Shown piece by piece: positions 49,104-58,733 of a stretch of DNA of 64,000 nucleotides; the stretch's first letter is position 1; each line of letters begins with the position of its first letter. The position numbers and the translations under genes were made by a program. The notes beneath the pieces are model-generated. The model saw nothing but the letters and a program-made list of their open reading frames with translations. It was not told the origin of the DNA and searched no databases. The DNA comes from an uncultured bacterium (GTDB taxonomy: Bacteria > Spirochaetota > Leptospiria > Leptospirales > Leptonemataceae). The stretch lies in assembly GCA_937928085.1 (NCBI GenBank), contig CALFVU010000009.1:55152-119151 (forward strand), given 5' to 3'.

Positions 49104-50603
49104 ATGGATTTTTTTTCTTATCTGGAACAATATACTTCTTTAATCTCTATTTATTTATCAAAAAATCAAAAAGAGTTGTTTTATAGTTTTTATAAAATTT
49201 TTATCGAAAAAAATCAAATATTGAATTTATCTCGAATTCATAACTTGGAAGAGATTATACGAAAGCATTATATCGATTCTATTATTTTGCTTAAAATTTT
49301 AGAAAAATATCATTTAGAATTAAAAGATCCCATTATGGATTTAGGTACGGGAGCTGGATTCCCAGGGCTTCCTTTAGCAATACTAAAACCTGAATTCAAA
49401 TTCCTTTTAGTAGAAAGTAGAAAAAAAAGGGTTGAATATTTAGAATTTGTAAAACATACATTAAATTTAAGAAATATAGAAGTGATTCATAAAACTTTGA
49501 ATTTTAAAGACGAAATAAAAGTCGAAACAGTTCTTACACGAGCTTTAGAAACTATAAAAGAAACAGCAATTCGAACCGCTTCTTCGTTAAAAGAAAATGG
49601 TTATTTGATTTTTTATAAAGGACCTAACTGTCAGAAAGAAATTTTAGAAATCAATCCTTTATTTTTCGAAAAAATTTTAGAAGAAGATTACATTTTACCT
49701 AACATAAATCCAAATACAAAATCTAATGATAAAAGAAAAATCATCATTTTTAAAAAAAAAGTGGATGCAAAAGTATTATTACAACAAACCAGTCGTTATT
49801 ACTTTACTATGTCCAAAGAAATTCGTATTAAAGAAATTCAATCAAAAGAAAATGAATTTTATAAATTACTAAAAAAATTGTCTAATTCGAATGATATTAG
49901 AAAAAACCAATTAGCAATTGTTGCAGGAAAAAAAATTGTAAATGAATATATCGAAAATGTTCCAGATTTGATTTCTTATTTTATATTTTCTAAAGATTTG
50001 GACGAAGAAAAATTATCTGAATATTATCAAAAACTGAAAAATCATAAAATTCAATATATTTACTTACATTCAGAGTTGATTCAAAATTTAGAAATCAAAG
50101 ATTATTCATCGCCATACATAATGATTAGGATTCCTAAAATTCAGGAAGTTCAAACCATAAAAGAAAAATGTATAATCTTACCTTTGCAAGATCCTGTAAA
50201 TTTAGGTTCATGTATTCGTTCCGCATATGCGTTTGGAATCAAAAATATTATCCTTACTAAAGAAAGTTGTAATCCTTTTTTACTAAAATCAATTCGTAGT
50301 TCTGCAGGGTATGTTATTTATTGTAATTTTTTTCGGGTTTTGAATGTAGTGGATTTAATTCTATCAAATTCTTTGCCTGTGTATGCTTTACATACAAAGG
50401 GTATTGACATAACAAAAATAACTCAAAAAGAAAAATTATACGGATATATTTTAGGAGAAGAGGGAAGAGGCATACCAGAAGACATTTTGAATTTAAAAAC
50501 AGTAATTCCCATATCCATACCAATGAAAACTTCAATTGATTCTTTAAATGTTTCTGTTTCTTGTGGGATTGGTTTGTTTTATATAGAAAATTTAAACACA
50601 TAA
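49104..50603 (+). CDS. Fusion: RsmG 16S rRNA (m7G527) methyltransferase + TrmH/SpoU-family rRNA 2'-O-methyltransferase
   Basis: N-term MDLGTGAGFPGLPLAILKPEFKFLLVESRKKRVEYLEFV (RsmG); C-term PLQDPVNLGSCIRSAYAFGIKNIILT, YILGEEGRGIPEDI, ISIPMKTSIDSLNVSVSCGIGLFYI (SpoU). Single uninterrupted frame. Confidence 0.92.
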   Translation: MDFFSYLEQYTSLISIYLSKNQKELFYSFYKIFIEKNQILNLSRIHNLEEIIRKHYIDSIILLKILEKYHLELKDPIMDLGTGAGFPGLPLAILKPEFKFLLVESRKKRVEYLEFVKHTLNLRNIEVIHKTLNFKDEIKVETVLTRALETIKETAIRTASSLKENGYLIFYKGPNCQKEILEINPLFFEKILEEDYILPNINPNTKSNDKRKIIIFKKKVDAKVLLQQTSRYYFTMSKEIRIKEIQSKENEFYKLLKKLSNSNDIRKNQLAIVAGKKIVNEYIENVPDLISYFIFSKDLDEEKLSEYYQKLKNHKIQYIYLHSELIQNLEIKDYSSPYIMIRIPKIQEVQTIKEKCIILPLQDPVNLGSCIRSAYAFGIKNIILTKESCNPFLLKSIRSSAGYVIYCNFFRVLNVVDLILSNSLPVYALHTKGIDITKITQKEKLYGYILGEEGRGIPEDILNLKTVIPISIPMKTSIDSLNVSVSCGIGLFYIENLNT

Positions 50604-50799
50604 ATAGATTTTTTATGCTCAAAACTAAAAAGATCATGCAAGTAAAATTAAATCAGGTTTGATTTTTTTTAAAATATTTTACACTATTAATGTAAAAATA
50701 AATTTGTAAATAGTAATGTTTAAAGTATTGTATAGTTTTAATAATAGAAATAAAGTTTCTTGATTTAGGAAAATAAGTTGAATTAAAAATTTTATTTAT

Positions 50800-51585
50800 C
50801 TATCTTTTTTTAGTTTTACAAATCAATTTTATCGAAAGAAGTTGATTTTTTTCGTTTAATTCAAAAAAACCTAAAAAATATTGACCTCTAAAAAAGAAAG
50901 GAAACCAGAAAAGATCATCCTCCCACATTTGATCGAAAGGGATTTTTTGATTAAATTTTTCTAAATTTTGAAAGGTAATTTTTCGGGGAACAGAAAACCA
51001 TTGAGGAATCATTTCTTGTGTTTCGGTAGGAGTTCCTTCATAATCTTCTACTAAAAATACAAAACCTTCGATAGAATTGATAGAATTACTAAAATTAAAA
51101 AAAAGTTTTCCTGCTTTAGTAATTTTATTTGCTTTAATACCTGCTTCTTCGTAAAGTTCTCTTATAGCTGAAGAAATTATTTTTTCTTTAGGTTCTACTT
51201 TACCGCCAAATCCATTATAATAACCTTTTCCTAGACCAATTTTTTTCTTTCCAAGTAAAATTTGATTTTTTTTTACTACTAAACATAAAGTATAAGTTTT
51301 AAAAATTTTGTTTTTTTTAAAATTCCTAATTTCTTGCAATAAATCGATTTGGATTTCTTTTAGTAAAGAATCATAAAAATTTATAGCTGATTTTTTCTGA
51401 TATACTTTAGCATATTTATGTAATTCAAAATAATAATTTAAGTTTTTTAAAAAAATAGCTAAATCTTCGATCAAAATATTTGAGATTTTACTTAGCGATA
51501 AAAAAATAATCTTTTGATCCTCTGAAGTTAATAATACAGAATTCGAGTTTATTGATAAATAAAATTGATAATTTTTTAGATTCAT
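50800..51585 (-). CDS. NUDIX hydrolase (MutT/8-oxo-dGTP diphosphatase-like) with N-terminal extension
   Basis: GFGGKVEPKEKIISSAIRELYEEAGI matches GX5EX7REUXEEXGU. Confidence 0.92.
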   Translation of the reverse strand: MNLKNYQFYLSINSNSVLLTSEDQKIIFLSLSKISNILIEDLAIFLKNLNYYFELHKYAKVYQKKSAINFYDSLLKEIQIDLLQEIRNFKKNKIFKTYTLCLVVKKNQILLGKKKIGLGKGYYNGFGGKVEPKEKIISSAIRELYEEAGIKANKITKAGKLFFNFSNSINSIEGFVFLVEDYEGTPTETQEMIPQWFSVPRKITFQNLEKFNQKIPFDQMWEDDLFWFPFFFRGQYFLGFFELNEKNQLLSIKLICKTKKR

Positions 51586-51664
51586 TTAAAATTTAAAAAA
51601 TATTTACAAAAAAATCTATCTTTATTTGTATGTCAAACAAAGAGTGTACATTTAAGGAATAGAT

Positions 51665-52093
51665 ATGAGGAATGTAAAACAAATTCCTATCTCTGAGATT
51701 ATGAGTAGACGAATAATTACAGTAGGACCTAAAGATAAAATCATCGATGTAGTTGATTATTTTGAAAAATATAAAGTTCATCATTTACCAGTAAAAGACA
51801 AGAAATCTAAGGAAATCATTGGTATGCTTTCGGAAAAAGATGTAACGAATTTTTTGAATATCATTCGATTACTTTCTAAAGAAAAGTATACCTTAACTGT
51901 AGAGGAAATTATGACTACCCCCATTTTTGCTTATTACGAAGATGTAGGTATTGATCAAGCTGCAAAAGCTATGTTGGATAACAAGATCCATGCTATTATG
52001 GTAGTATCACGTTCTACGGAAGAATATATTGGGATTATTACAGCAACCGATCTTTTTAGATTTCTTGCAGAAGGCAGGTTTTATTTTCTTTAG
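51665..52093 (+). CDS. Tandem CBS-domain protein
   Basis: ISEIMSRRIITVGPKDKIIDVVDYFEKYKVHHLPVKDKKSKEIIGMLSEKD and a second CBS. Confidence 0.92.
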   Translation: MRNVKQIPISEIMSRRIITVGPKDKIIDVVDYFEKYKVHHLPVKDKKSKEIIGMLSEKDVTNFLNIIRLLSKEKYTLTVEEIMTTPIFAYYEDVGIDQAAKAMLDNKIHAIMVVSRSTEEYIGIITATDLFRFLAEGRFYFL

Positions 52094-52192
52094 TTGTTTT
52101 TTTTCTTGATTTTCAGATTTTAAAGTAATAAATAGCTTGATTTTTTTGTAAATTAAGATAGAATAGTCTAAAAGCTTAATTGGGAGTAGTGT

Positions 52193-52627
52193 ATGTTTTT
52201 TTCTAAAAAATCAAATTACGGAATTCAAGCATTAGTATTTTTATATAAATTTAAAGATAAAAAAAAATTTTTTAAATCTAAAGAAATTGCAGAAAATTTA
52301 GGAATTAAACCTTCTTACTTAACGAAGATTTTGCAAGATTTAGTAAAAGAAGGTGTGTTATCTTCTACTACAGGTCCAGAGGGAGGTTTTTCTTTACTTG
52401 ATGAAAGTACATCAATCAGCTTGTTTCATGTTTATCAATTATTAGAAAAAAAAGAATTATTTACTGAATGTGTTATGGGTTGGAAACCATGTAATTCGGA
52501 AAACCCATGCCCTTTACATGATACTTGGGTTCATTCTAAAATACAAATTTTAGAACAATTAAAAAAAATTACCCTGGGAGAAGCAAGTCATCTTTTCTGG
52601 CCTTTGTTTGAATACAACCAAAGTTAG
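52193..52627 (+). CDS. Rrf2-family transcriptional regulator, three-Cys (possible Fe-S) type
   Basis: YGIQALVFLYKF...IAENLGIKPSYLTKILQDLVKEGVLSSTTGPEGGFSL; ECVMGWKPCNSENPCPLH. Confidence 0.93.
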   Translation: MFFSKKSNYGIQALVFLYKFKDKKKFFKSKEIAENLGIKPSYLTKILQDLVKEGVLSSTTGPEGGFSLLDESTSISLFHVYQLLEKKELFTECVMGWKPCNSENPCPLHDTWVHSKIQILEQLKKITLGEASHLFWPLFEYNQS

Positions 52628-52823
52628 TAGATTTGTAATCTATAAAAAATGTTAATAAGTAATTAAAATTTGTTTCTAATATGTTTAAATTTTTATTTCA
52701 AGATTTTTGATTTTTTGCGTTTATAATTGGATTTATTTTTGAATTTTGAGTTTCACTAAAACTTAAGATTAAACAAAACAGCATAAGTTTTGTATTCATA
52801 AGACTATATATATTAAAACGAAA

Positions 52824-52844
52824 GTGATTTAATGATCAAATCAC
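52824..52844. repeat. Inverted repeat, possible operator
   Basis: GTGATTT-aatgatc-AAATCAC, perfect 7-bp arms in a noncoding gap. Confidence 0.35.
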
Positions 52845-52995
52845 CTAATATTTTTATATCGAAGTTCAATGTATTTTATGATCATTAAAAATAATAAAGT
52901 TTTATAAAAAAATTTGATTATTCAAACACAAATCTTTTCGAAAAAAATTTTGATACATTTGATGAAAAATAAAAATTTTTTTTTAATTTCTATTT

Positions 52996-53595
52996 TTAAT
53001 ATTCAATCAATTTTTTGTATCGCAAATTATAAAGGCTTTTGTAATTTGATGGATCCTTTCGAAACTCTTCTAATTCTTTTTTTGTATTTTTGTCAATATA
53101 TCCAAATAACGGTTGTTCAACAATGAATATCTTAGGAAGAGTTTTTTTTATTTTTTCATCCCATTCCTGATAATACGTTTCGAAATCTTCTGGTTTAATC
53201 CGTTTTCTACAATTCTTTTTCTCGCAAAAAACTTCTTCTTCTTTATCTAAATTAAAAAAAGCGTACTCATCTGTGATTTCTTCTCCAGGTTCTATATCCC
53301 GAATCGCAATTTCAAAACCATATCCGGTTATTACTGTATTAGGATCACAACAATGATTGACATATTTTGCTAAATCCCAACTTAAAATTCTATAACCGTT
53401 TTTATCAATATAAGAATATTTTCTAATTAGATTTTTATAAATCTCGTTATAATTTTCGAATTCTTCCTCTGATATTTGAATTTCAAGTTCGTCTCTTACA
53501 TAAACGATTGTACCTTCTGGAATTCTTTTTGTTGCAAAAATACCATATCCGATTTTTGGATCAATAAGCCTGATCTCCGTGTCAGGGTGAACCAT
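52996..53595 (-). CDS. SET-domain protein (putative lysine methyltransferase)
   Basis: IGYGIFATKRIPEGTIVYV, YVNHCCDPNTVITG, AIRDIEPGEEITDEYAFF, post-SET-like CEKKNCRKRI. Confidence 0.88.
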   Translation of the reverse strand: MVHPDTEIRLIDPKIGYGIFATKRIPEGTIVYVRDELEIQISEEEFENYNEIYKNLIRKYSYIDKNGYRILSWDLAKYVNHCCDPNTVITGYGFEIAIRDIEPGEEITDEYAFFNLDKEEEVFCEKKNCRKRIKPEDFETYYQEWDEKIKKTLPKIFIVEQPLFGYIDKNTKKELEEFRKDPSNYKSLYNLRYKKLIEY

Positions 53596-53692
53596 AGTAC
53601 CTCTTAAACGTACAATTTAAAACAACATATAATAAAAACTAAAAATTATTGTCAATAGAAAAATATTCATTCATAACTAAAAAATTTTTAAA

Positions 53693-54379
53693 TTATCCAT
53701 TATTTTCTGTATAAGCTTCTACAATATATTTCAATAACAAATTTAGTGCTTCGGTTTCGCTTAGTTTTAAAATATCAAGAAATTCTTTTTTAAGCAATCT
53801 CTCGTATAATGCTTTTCTTTTTGTTGTGTTTTTAATTTGCGAGACAATTTTAGATCGATACTTAGATAAAAATTCTGTAAGTAATACCAGATCTTCTGTG
53901 ATAACCGAATTTAATTGATTTTTTATAAAATTACCAATTACAGGTGCGGTACCACTTGTAGAAATGCTAATCAGAATAGGTCCCTTTTCGTATATATGTG
54001 TATTAAAAAACGAACAATATTGAGGTGTGTCAATAAAACATACAAATTTTGAATACTTTTCTGTAAATTTTAAAACAGATTGAATTTCACTTATATCTAA
54101 TGGACATATTTTTTTTCCTTCTTTTATTATGGCTTCTTCAGAAAGAAAAATTAAATGAGATTTTAATAAAATTTCATAATTGATGCTTTTTTTCCATATG
54201 ATTACATTTGAATTTTCTTTGATTAGTTTTTCTAAATCTTCATTTACTTCTTTTGCAAAAATAAAAGCTTTAATATGATAAGCGAGTAAATCTTGAATTT
54301 TTTTTAAAATTTGATTTCCTCCCCCTAAAAAGCTACAGATTTTATTTTCTAATTTTAGAACTATAGGGTATAACTTCAT
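53693..54379 (-). CDS. Met8p/CysG N-terminal-like siroheme synthase (precorrin-2 dehydrogenase/ferrochelatase)
   Basis: YPIVLKLENKICSFLGGGNQILKKI, CFIDTPQYCSFFNTHIYEKGPILISISTSGTAPVIGNFI. Confidence 0.85.
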   Translation of the reverse strand: MKLYPIVLKLENKICSFLGGGNQILKKIQDLLAYHIKAFIFAKEVNEDLEKLIKENSNVIIWKKSINYEILLKSHLIFLSEEAIIKEGKKICPLDISEIQSVLKFTEKYSKFVCFIDTPQYCSFFNTHIYEKGPILISISTSGTAPVIGNFIKNQLNSVITEDLVLLTEFLSKYRSKIVSQIKNTTKRKALYERLLKKEFLDILKLSETEALNLLLKYIVEAYTENNG

Positions 54380-55197
54380 TTTTTATGTAATCCACATTCT
54401 TTGTGTTCTGGAGATTCCCACCACCATCTGCCCGAACGGATATCTTCTCCAGGTTTTATAGCTCTTGTGCACGGTTCACAACCAATACTAGGAAAGTTTT
54501 TATCGTGTAAAGAATTATACGGTATTTTATAAATTTTAATAAATGTCCATATACTTTCTAAACCCCAATTAAATAAAGGATTGATTTTGATAAGATTTCC
54601 GTTTTCTATATCTAACTCGAATGGCATTATGTTTTTCCTTGTAATTCCTTGTTCTTGTCTTAAACCTGTAATCCATCCTTCAATATTTTTTAAAGCTCTT
54701 TGTAAAGGTTTTACTTTTCTGATATAACAACATTCTTTTCTATTTTCTATAGATTCATAAAAAGAGAAAAAGCCTTTTTCTTTTACTAATTTTTCTACGT
54801 CATACAAATCAGGAAAATAAATCTCTAAATCTATCGAGTATTTTTTTTGAATTTTATCTATCACCTGATATGTTTCTGAATGGAGTCTTCCTGTGTCTAA
54901 GAAAAAAACTTTTGGTTTTTTAGAAATCATTGTGGCTAAATGAATGATTACTACATCTTCTAATCCGAAACTACTGGCTATTTTTACATTCAAATTAGAA
55001 AACGCAAATTCTAAAATTTGTAAAGAATTTAGCATTAGGTTATATTTTTCTTTTGTAAATTTTTTATTTAAATCAATTATTTCTTTTAGGTTAAAATTTC
55101 TTTTCGATTCCAAAAAAGAATCATTTTTTTTAGCTAATTCCATGCTTAACTCCTTTTTATATTTGATATTCAGGCGGGGGTTCTGTTTTTCTTCCAA
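54376..55197 (-). CDS. cysH: Phosphoadenylyl/adenylylsulfate reductase (CysH family, Fe-S type)
   Basis: ASSFGLEDVVIIHLA, VFFLDTGRLHSETYQ, ECCYIRKVKPL (CC), WITGLRQEQGITR, IGCEPCTRAIKPGEDIRSGRWWWE...KECGLH. Confidence 0.93.
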   Translation of the reverse strand: MEEKQNPRLNIKYKKELSMELAKKNDSFLESKRNFNLKEIIDLNKKFTKEKYNLMLNSLQILEFAFSNLNVKIASSFGLEDVVIIHLATMISKKPKVFFLDTGRLHSETYQVIDKIQKKYSIDLEIYFPDLYDVEKLVKEKGFFSFYESIENRKECCYIRKVKPLQRALKNIEGWITGLRQEQGITRKNIMPFELDIENGNLIKINPLFNWGLESIWTFIKIYKIPYNSLHDKNFPSIGCEPCTRAIKPGEDIRSGRWWWESPEHKECGLHKK

Positions 55198-55435
55198 ATT
55201 TGATCTTTTCCCATATTCTTTCGTGTAAATAATATAAAATGATTTTGGTTATTACTTCTGTCATTCCAATAGATATAGCATATTTGAATTCACCTGTGAT
55301 GATCCAGGAAAGAACAATTGTATCTATTGTTCCTGTAATTCTCCATGATATACCTTTTAAAAAGCTTCTATAATGAGAATCTTTGTAAATAATATTTTTT
55401 TTCCCTTTTTTTGTAAAATTTTTCTGTAGTAGCAT
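55157..55435 (-). CDS. DUF2061 small membrane protein
   Basis: SHYRSFLKGISWRITGTIDTIVLSWIITGEFKYAISIGMTEVITKIILYYLHERIWEKI. Confidence 0.88.
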   Translation of the reverse strand: MLLQKNFTKKGKKNIIYKDSHYRSFLKGISWRITGTIDTIVLSWIITGEFKYAISIGMTEVITKIILYYLHERIWEKIKFGRKTEPPPEYQI

Positions 55436-55558
55436 AAAATACCCCTATATCTTTTTTCTAATTTCAAGAAAAAAAAATAATTTTTGTTTAAGTCAATAAA
55501 AATATATAATACATATAGAAAAAATATATATTTTTTTGATATGAAAAATAAAATATGA

Positions 55559-55587
55559 TTGACTATTGGATTCGGTTTTGTTATATT
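55559..55587 (+). promoter_or_regulatory. Putative sigma70-type promoter for the ferredoxin/sulfite-reductase genes
   Basis: TTGACT - 17 nt - TATATT, about 93 nt upstream of the ferredoxin start. Confidence 0.6.
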
Positions 55588-55680
55588 GTAATGAGTAATT
55601 GAATTTTAAAAAAAATAAAAAATTCTATACTTTTTAAAATTTATGAAAAAATTGTTCTTAGATTATATAAAGGAGGAACT

Positions 55681-55962
55681 ATGGCTTTCGTAATTTGTCA
55701 ACCTTGCGAAGGAGTATGTGATACCGCTTGTGTAGATGTTTGCCCTGTAGATTGCATTCATCCTACAAAAGAAGAATGGCCAGAGAAAGGATATGATCCA
55801 AATAATTTAGCTGGAAAGCAGTTATATATAAATCCAGAAGAATGTATTGATTGTGGAGCCTGCGAGCCTGCTTGTCCGGTACAAGCAATTTTTCCAGAAG
55901 ATGAAGTACCTGATAAATGGAAATCTTATATAGAAAAAAATAGAAAATATTACGGATTATAA
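55681..55962 (+). CDS. 7Fe/8Fe-type ferredoxin
   Basis: CQPCEGVCDTACVDVCPVDCIHP ... CIDCGACEPACPVQAIF; RBS AAAGGAGG. Confidence 0.95.
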   Translation: MAFVICQPCEGVCDTACVDVCPVDCIHPTKEEWPEKGYDPNNLAGKQLYINPEECIDCGACEPACPVQAIFPEDEVPDKWKSYIEKNRKYYGL

Positions 55963-55990
55963 AAAAGGGTGTTTTACCCTTTTTTTATTT
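55961..55990 (+). terminator. Terminator/attenuator between ferredoxin and sulfite reductase
   Basis: AAAAAAGGGT-gtttt-ACCCTTTTTT followed by T-rich sequence. Confidence 0.75.
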
Positions 55991-56035
55991 TTTTTTATAC
56001 AATTTTGATATGAATAATATAAAAAAGGAGTTTAT

Positions 56036-57778
56036 ATGAATCAACCCTTTAACTTATCTTCAGATCAAAATCCTTATTATTTAAAAAATCCAGAGATTAC
56101 TTTGGAAGATTTATCTAAGACAGAAATGATAAAAGCTTTTTCTAATTTTTTAAGAAGTACAATCAAAGAAGAATTGCAAAATGAACTTCCTTATTTCGAA
56201 GAAAACACAACTGGTATCTTAAAGTTTCATGGAATGTACCAACAAGATGATAGAGATAAACGATATCGAACAAAAGAGGGAATGCAAAAATATCATCAAT
56301 TAATGGTCCGTGTTAGAATTTCAGGTGGAATTTTAACAAAAGAGCAATACCTTGCTTTAGATCAAATAGCCAATCTTTTTGGAAATAAGACTTTAAGAAT
56401 TACAACAAGGCAAGCAATTCAGTTCCATGGTGTTTTGAAAAAAGATATAAAGCAAGTAATACAAAAGATTAATCAAATCTCATTGACCACTTTAGGAACT
56501 TGTGGTGATATTGTAAGAAATGTTACAGGTCCGATTCTAATTTATAATGATCAAAAGACAAAAAAAGTTTTTCAAGTAGTGAATCAAATAGCAGAACACT
56601 TTAAATCGAAATCTAGAGCATATGCAGAAATTTGGTTAGATGAAACTCCGATTCAAACCGTAGAAAACGAAGAACCATTCTATGGTAGTCAATATTTACC
56701 GAGAAAATTCAAAATTGCTGTTGCAGAAGCTGGTATCAATTCCAATCATTTTTTTACAAACGATATGGGGATTGCTGTAGATTTTCATCAGTCTGATATT
56801 GCTGGTTATTATTTCTATGCTGGTGGTGGAATGGGAAACACTCATCGAGATGATACTACGTTTCCTATGGTGTCTCAGTATTTAGGTTGGGTTTCTAAAG
56901 AAAATTTGATACCTGTAGCAGAAGCTATTGTGGCAGTTCAAAGAGATTATGGAAATCGAAAAGATAGAAAACATGCAAGATTAAAATATTTGATTACTGA
57001 AAGAGGCTTGGAATGGTTTCGAGAAAAAGTAGAAGAGTATTCTCAGGTAAAGTTTTTTATTCGCGAAGAACCTCAATGGAGAGATTTTGATTATTTAGGT
57101 TGGCATAAAACAATAGATAATATGTGGTCGCTGGGTGTTTTTGTTATGGCAGGGCGAATTGAAGGTTCTCTTAAACTTCTATTAAAAACTATAGCAGAAA
57201 GGTTTGATGTATCCTTCCAAACAACAATGGATCAAAATTTGATTATACAAAATATTAAAAACGAAGATAAAAAAGAAATTGAAAAGTTGTTTCAGATTTA
57301 TCATTATTCTTATAAGCCAGAAGATAAGATTTATCATAAAGCTATTGCATGTCCTGCACTTCCTACTTGTGGTTTAGCAATAACAGAATCCGAAAGAGTA
57401 TTACCATTAGTTCTTGGAATACTAAATGATAAATTAAAAAAATATAATTTAGAAAATAAAGCTCCTATTTTTAGAATGACGGGATGCCCAAATGGTTGTG
57501 CTAATCCTTATGTGGCAGAAATTGCATTAGTGGGAAGATCAAAAGATATTTATGCATTGTATTTGGGGGGAAGTAGAAATGGTAAAAGAATTGCAAGAGA
57601 AATTACAGATACCATAACGATACAAGAATTCGAAGAATTTTTAGATAAATTATTCTTTTATTGGTCTAAATTTAATAAAGATCAGTATTTAGGAGATTTT
57701 GTAAATGAAATGTTTCATCTGATGGAAGTTTTACAAACAGATGCAAATCATAAACGTTTAAAAAATACGGAATCTTAA
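56036..57778 (+). CDS. Nitrite/sulfite reductase, siroheme-4Fe4S hemoprotein
   Basis: FHGMYQQDDRD, LRITTRQAIQFHGV, TCGDIVRNVTGP, ACPALPTCGLAITESER, MTGCPNGCANPYVAEIALVG. Confidence 0.94.
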   Translation: MNQPFNLSSDQNPYYLKNPEITLEDLSKTEMIKAFSNFLRSTIKEELQNELPYFEENTTGILKFHGMYQQDDRDKRYRTKEGMQKYHQLMVRVRISGGILTKEQYLALDQIANLFGNKTLRITTRQAIQFHGVLKKDIKQVIQKINQISLTTLGTCGDIVRNVTGPILIYNDQKTKKVFQVVNQIAEHFKSKSRAYAEIWLDETPIQTVENEEPFYGSQYLPRKFKIAVAEAGINSNHFFTNDMGIAVDFHQSDIAGYYFYAGGGMGNTHRDDTTFPMVSQYLGWVSKENLIPVAEAIVAVQRDYGNRKDRKHARLKYLITERGLEWFREKVEEYSQVKFFIREEPQWRDFDYLGWHKTIDNMWSLGVFVMAGRIEGSLKLLLKTIAERFDVSFQTTMDQNLIIQNIKNEDKKEIEKLFQIYHYSYKPEDKIYHKAIACPALPTCGLAITESERVLPLVLGILNDKLKKYNLENKAPIFRMTGCPNGCANPYVAEIALVGRSKDIYALYLGGSRNGKRIAREITDTITIQEFEEFLDKLFFYWSKFNKDQYLGDFVNEMFHLMEVLQTDANHKRLKNTES

Positions 57779-57779
57779 T

Positions 57780-58733
57780 ATGAAGCAACAAAGCGATATA
57801 ATCAGAACTTTTTATTTTGAACATCACCAAGGGGTTTCTTTAAAATCTCATTTAGAAGAATTAGAAGACGAAGCGATTTATATCTTAAGAGAAGTAGCGG
57901 GACAATTTCAGAAGCCTGCTTTGCTATTTTCGGGTGGAAAAGATTCTATCACATTAGTGCATCTTAGTATTAAAGCATTTCGTCCTGCAAGATTTCCTTA
58001 TCCTTTAGTTCATATCGATACAGGTCATAATTTTCCCGAAGTGATTAAATTTAGAGACAATTTAATTGAGCGAATTCGAGAAACATTAATTATAGGTAGT
58101 GTAGAAGATTCCATAAAACGGGGAACAGCAAAAGAAGAAAAGGGAAAGTGGGCATCCAGAAATTCTTTACAAAGCATTACTTTACTAGAAACTATAGAAA
58201 AATATGAATTTGACTGCTGTATTGGTGGGGGAAGAAGAGACGAAGAAAAAGCAAGAGCAAAGGAAAGAATTTTTTCGTATCGAAATGAATTTGGAGAATG
58301 GGATCCAAGAAATCAAAGACCTGAATTGTGGAATTTATACAATGGAAAAATTTTTTATAGGGAAAATATTCGAGCTTTTCCAATTAGTAATTGGACAGAA
58401 CTTGATGTTTGGCATTATATAAAACAAGAAAATATCGAAATACCTTCAATTTATTTTTCACATGAACGTGATTGTATATATAGAAAAAATTTATTATTCC
58501 CTGTTTCTCCTTTTATTCAATTAGATCAAGAAGATCAAGTTTATAAAAAAAGAGTTCGATTTCGAACCGTAGGAGACATGACCTGTACAGCAGCTATAGA
58601 ATCAAATGCTTCTACAGTTGAAGAAATCATTCAGGAAATCATAGAATCGAATACTACAGAACGAGGAGCAAGATTAGATGATAAACGATCAGAAACTGCT
58701 ATGGAGGATAGAAAGAAAGGGGGGTATTTTTAG
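57780..58733 (+). CDS. cysD: Sulfate adenylyltransferase subunit 2
   Basis: FSGGKDSITLVHLSIKAFRPARFPYPLVHIDTGHNFPEV, GGGRRDEEKARAKERIFS, TERGARLDDKRSETAMEDRKKGGYF. Confidence 0.97.
   Translation: MKQQSDIIRTFYFEHHQGVSLKSHLEELEDEAIYILREVAGQFQKPALLFSGGKDSITLVHLSIKAFRPARFPYPLVHIDTGHNFPEVIKFRDNLIERIRETLIIGSVEDSIKRGTAKEEKGKWASRNSLQSITLLETIEKYEFDCCIGGGRRDEEKARAKERIFSYRNEFGEWDPRNQRPELWNLYNGKIFYRENIRAFPISNWTELDVWHYIKQENIEIPSIYFSHERDCIYRKNLLFPVSPFIQLDQEDQVYKKRVRFRTVGDMTCTAAIESNASTVEEIIQEIIESNTTERGARLDDKRSETAMEDRKKGGYF

Noticed and set aside
50314-50637. ORF 50314..50637 minus (107 aa)
   Set aside because: Antisense to the SpoU domain of the well-supported fusion gene.
52914-53126. ORF 52914..53126 plus (70 aa)
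   Set aside because: Overlaps the SET gene antisense; no RBS or family signal.
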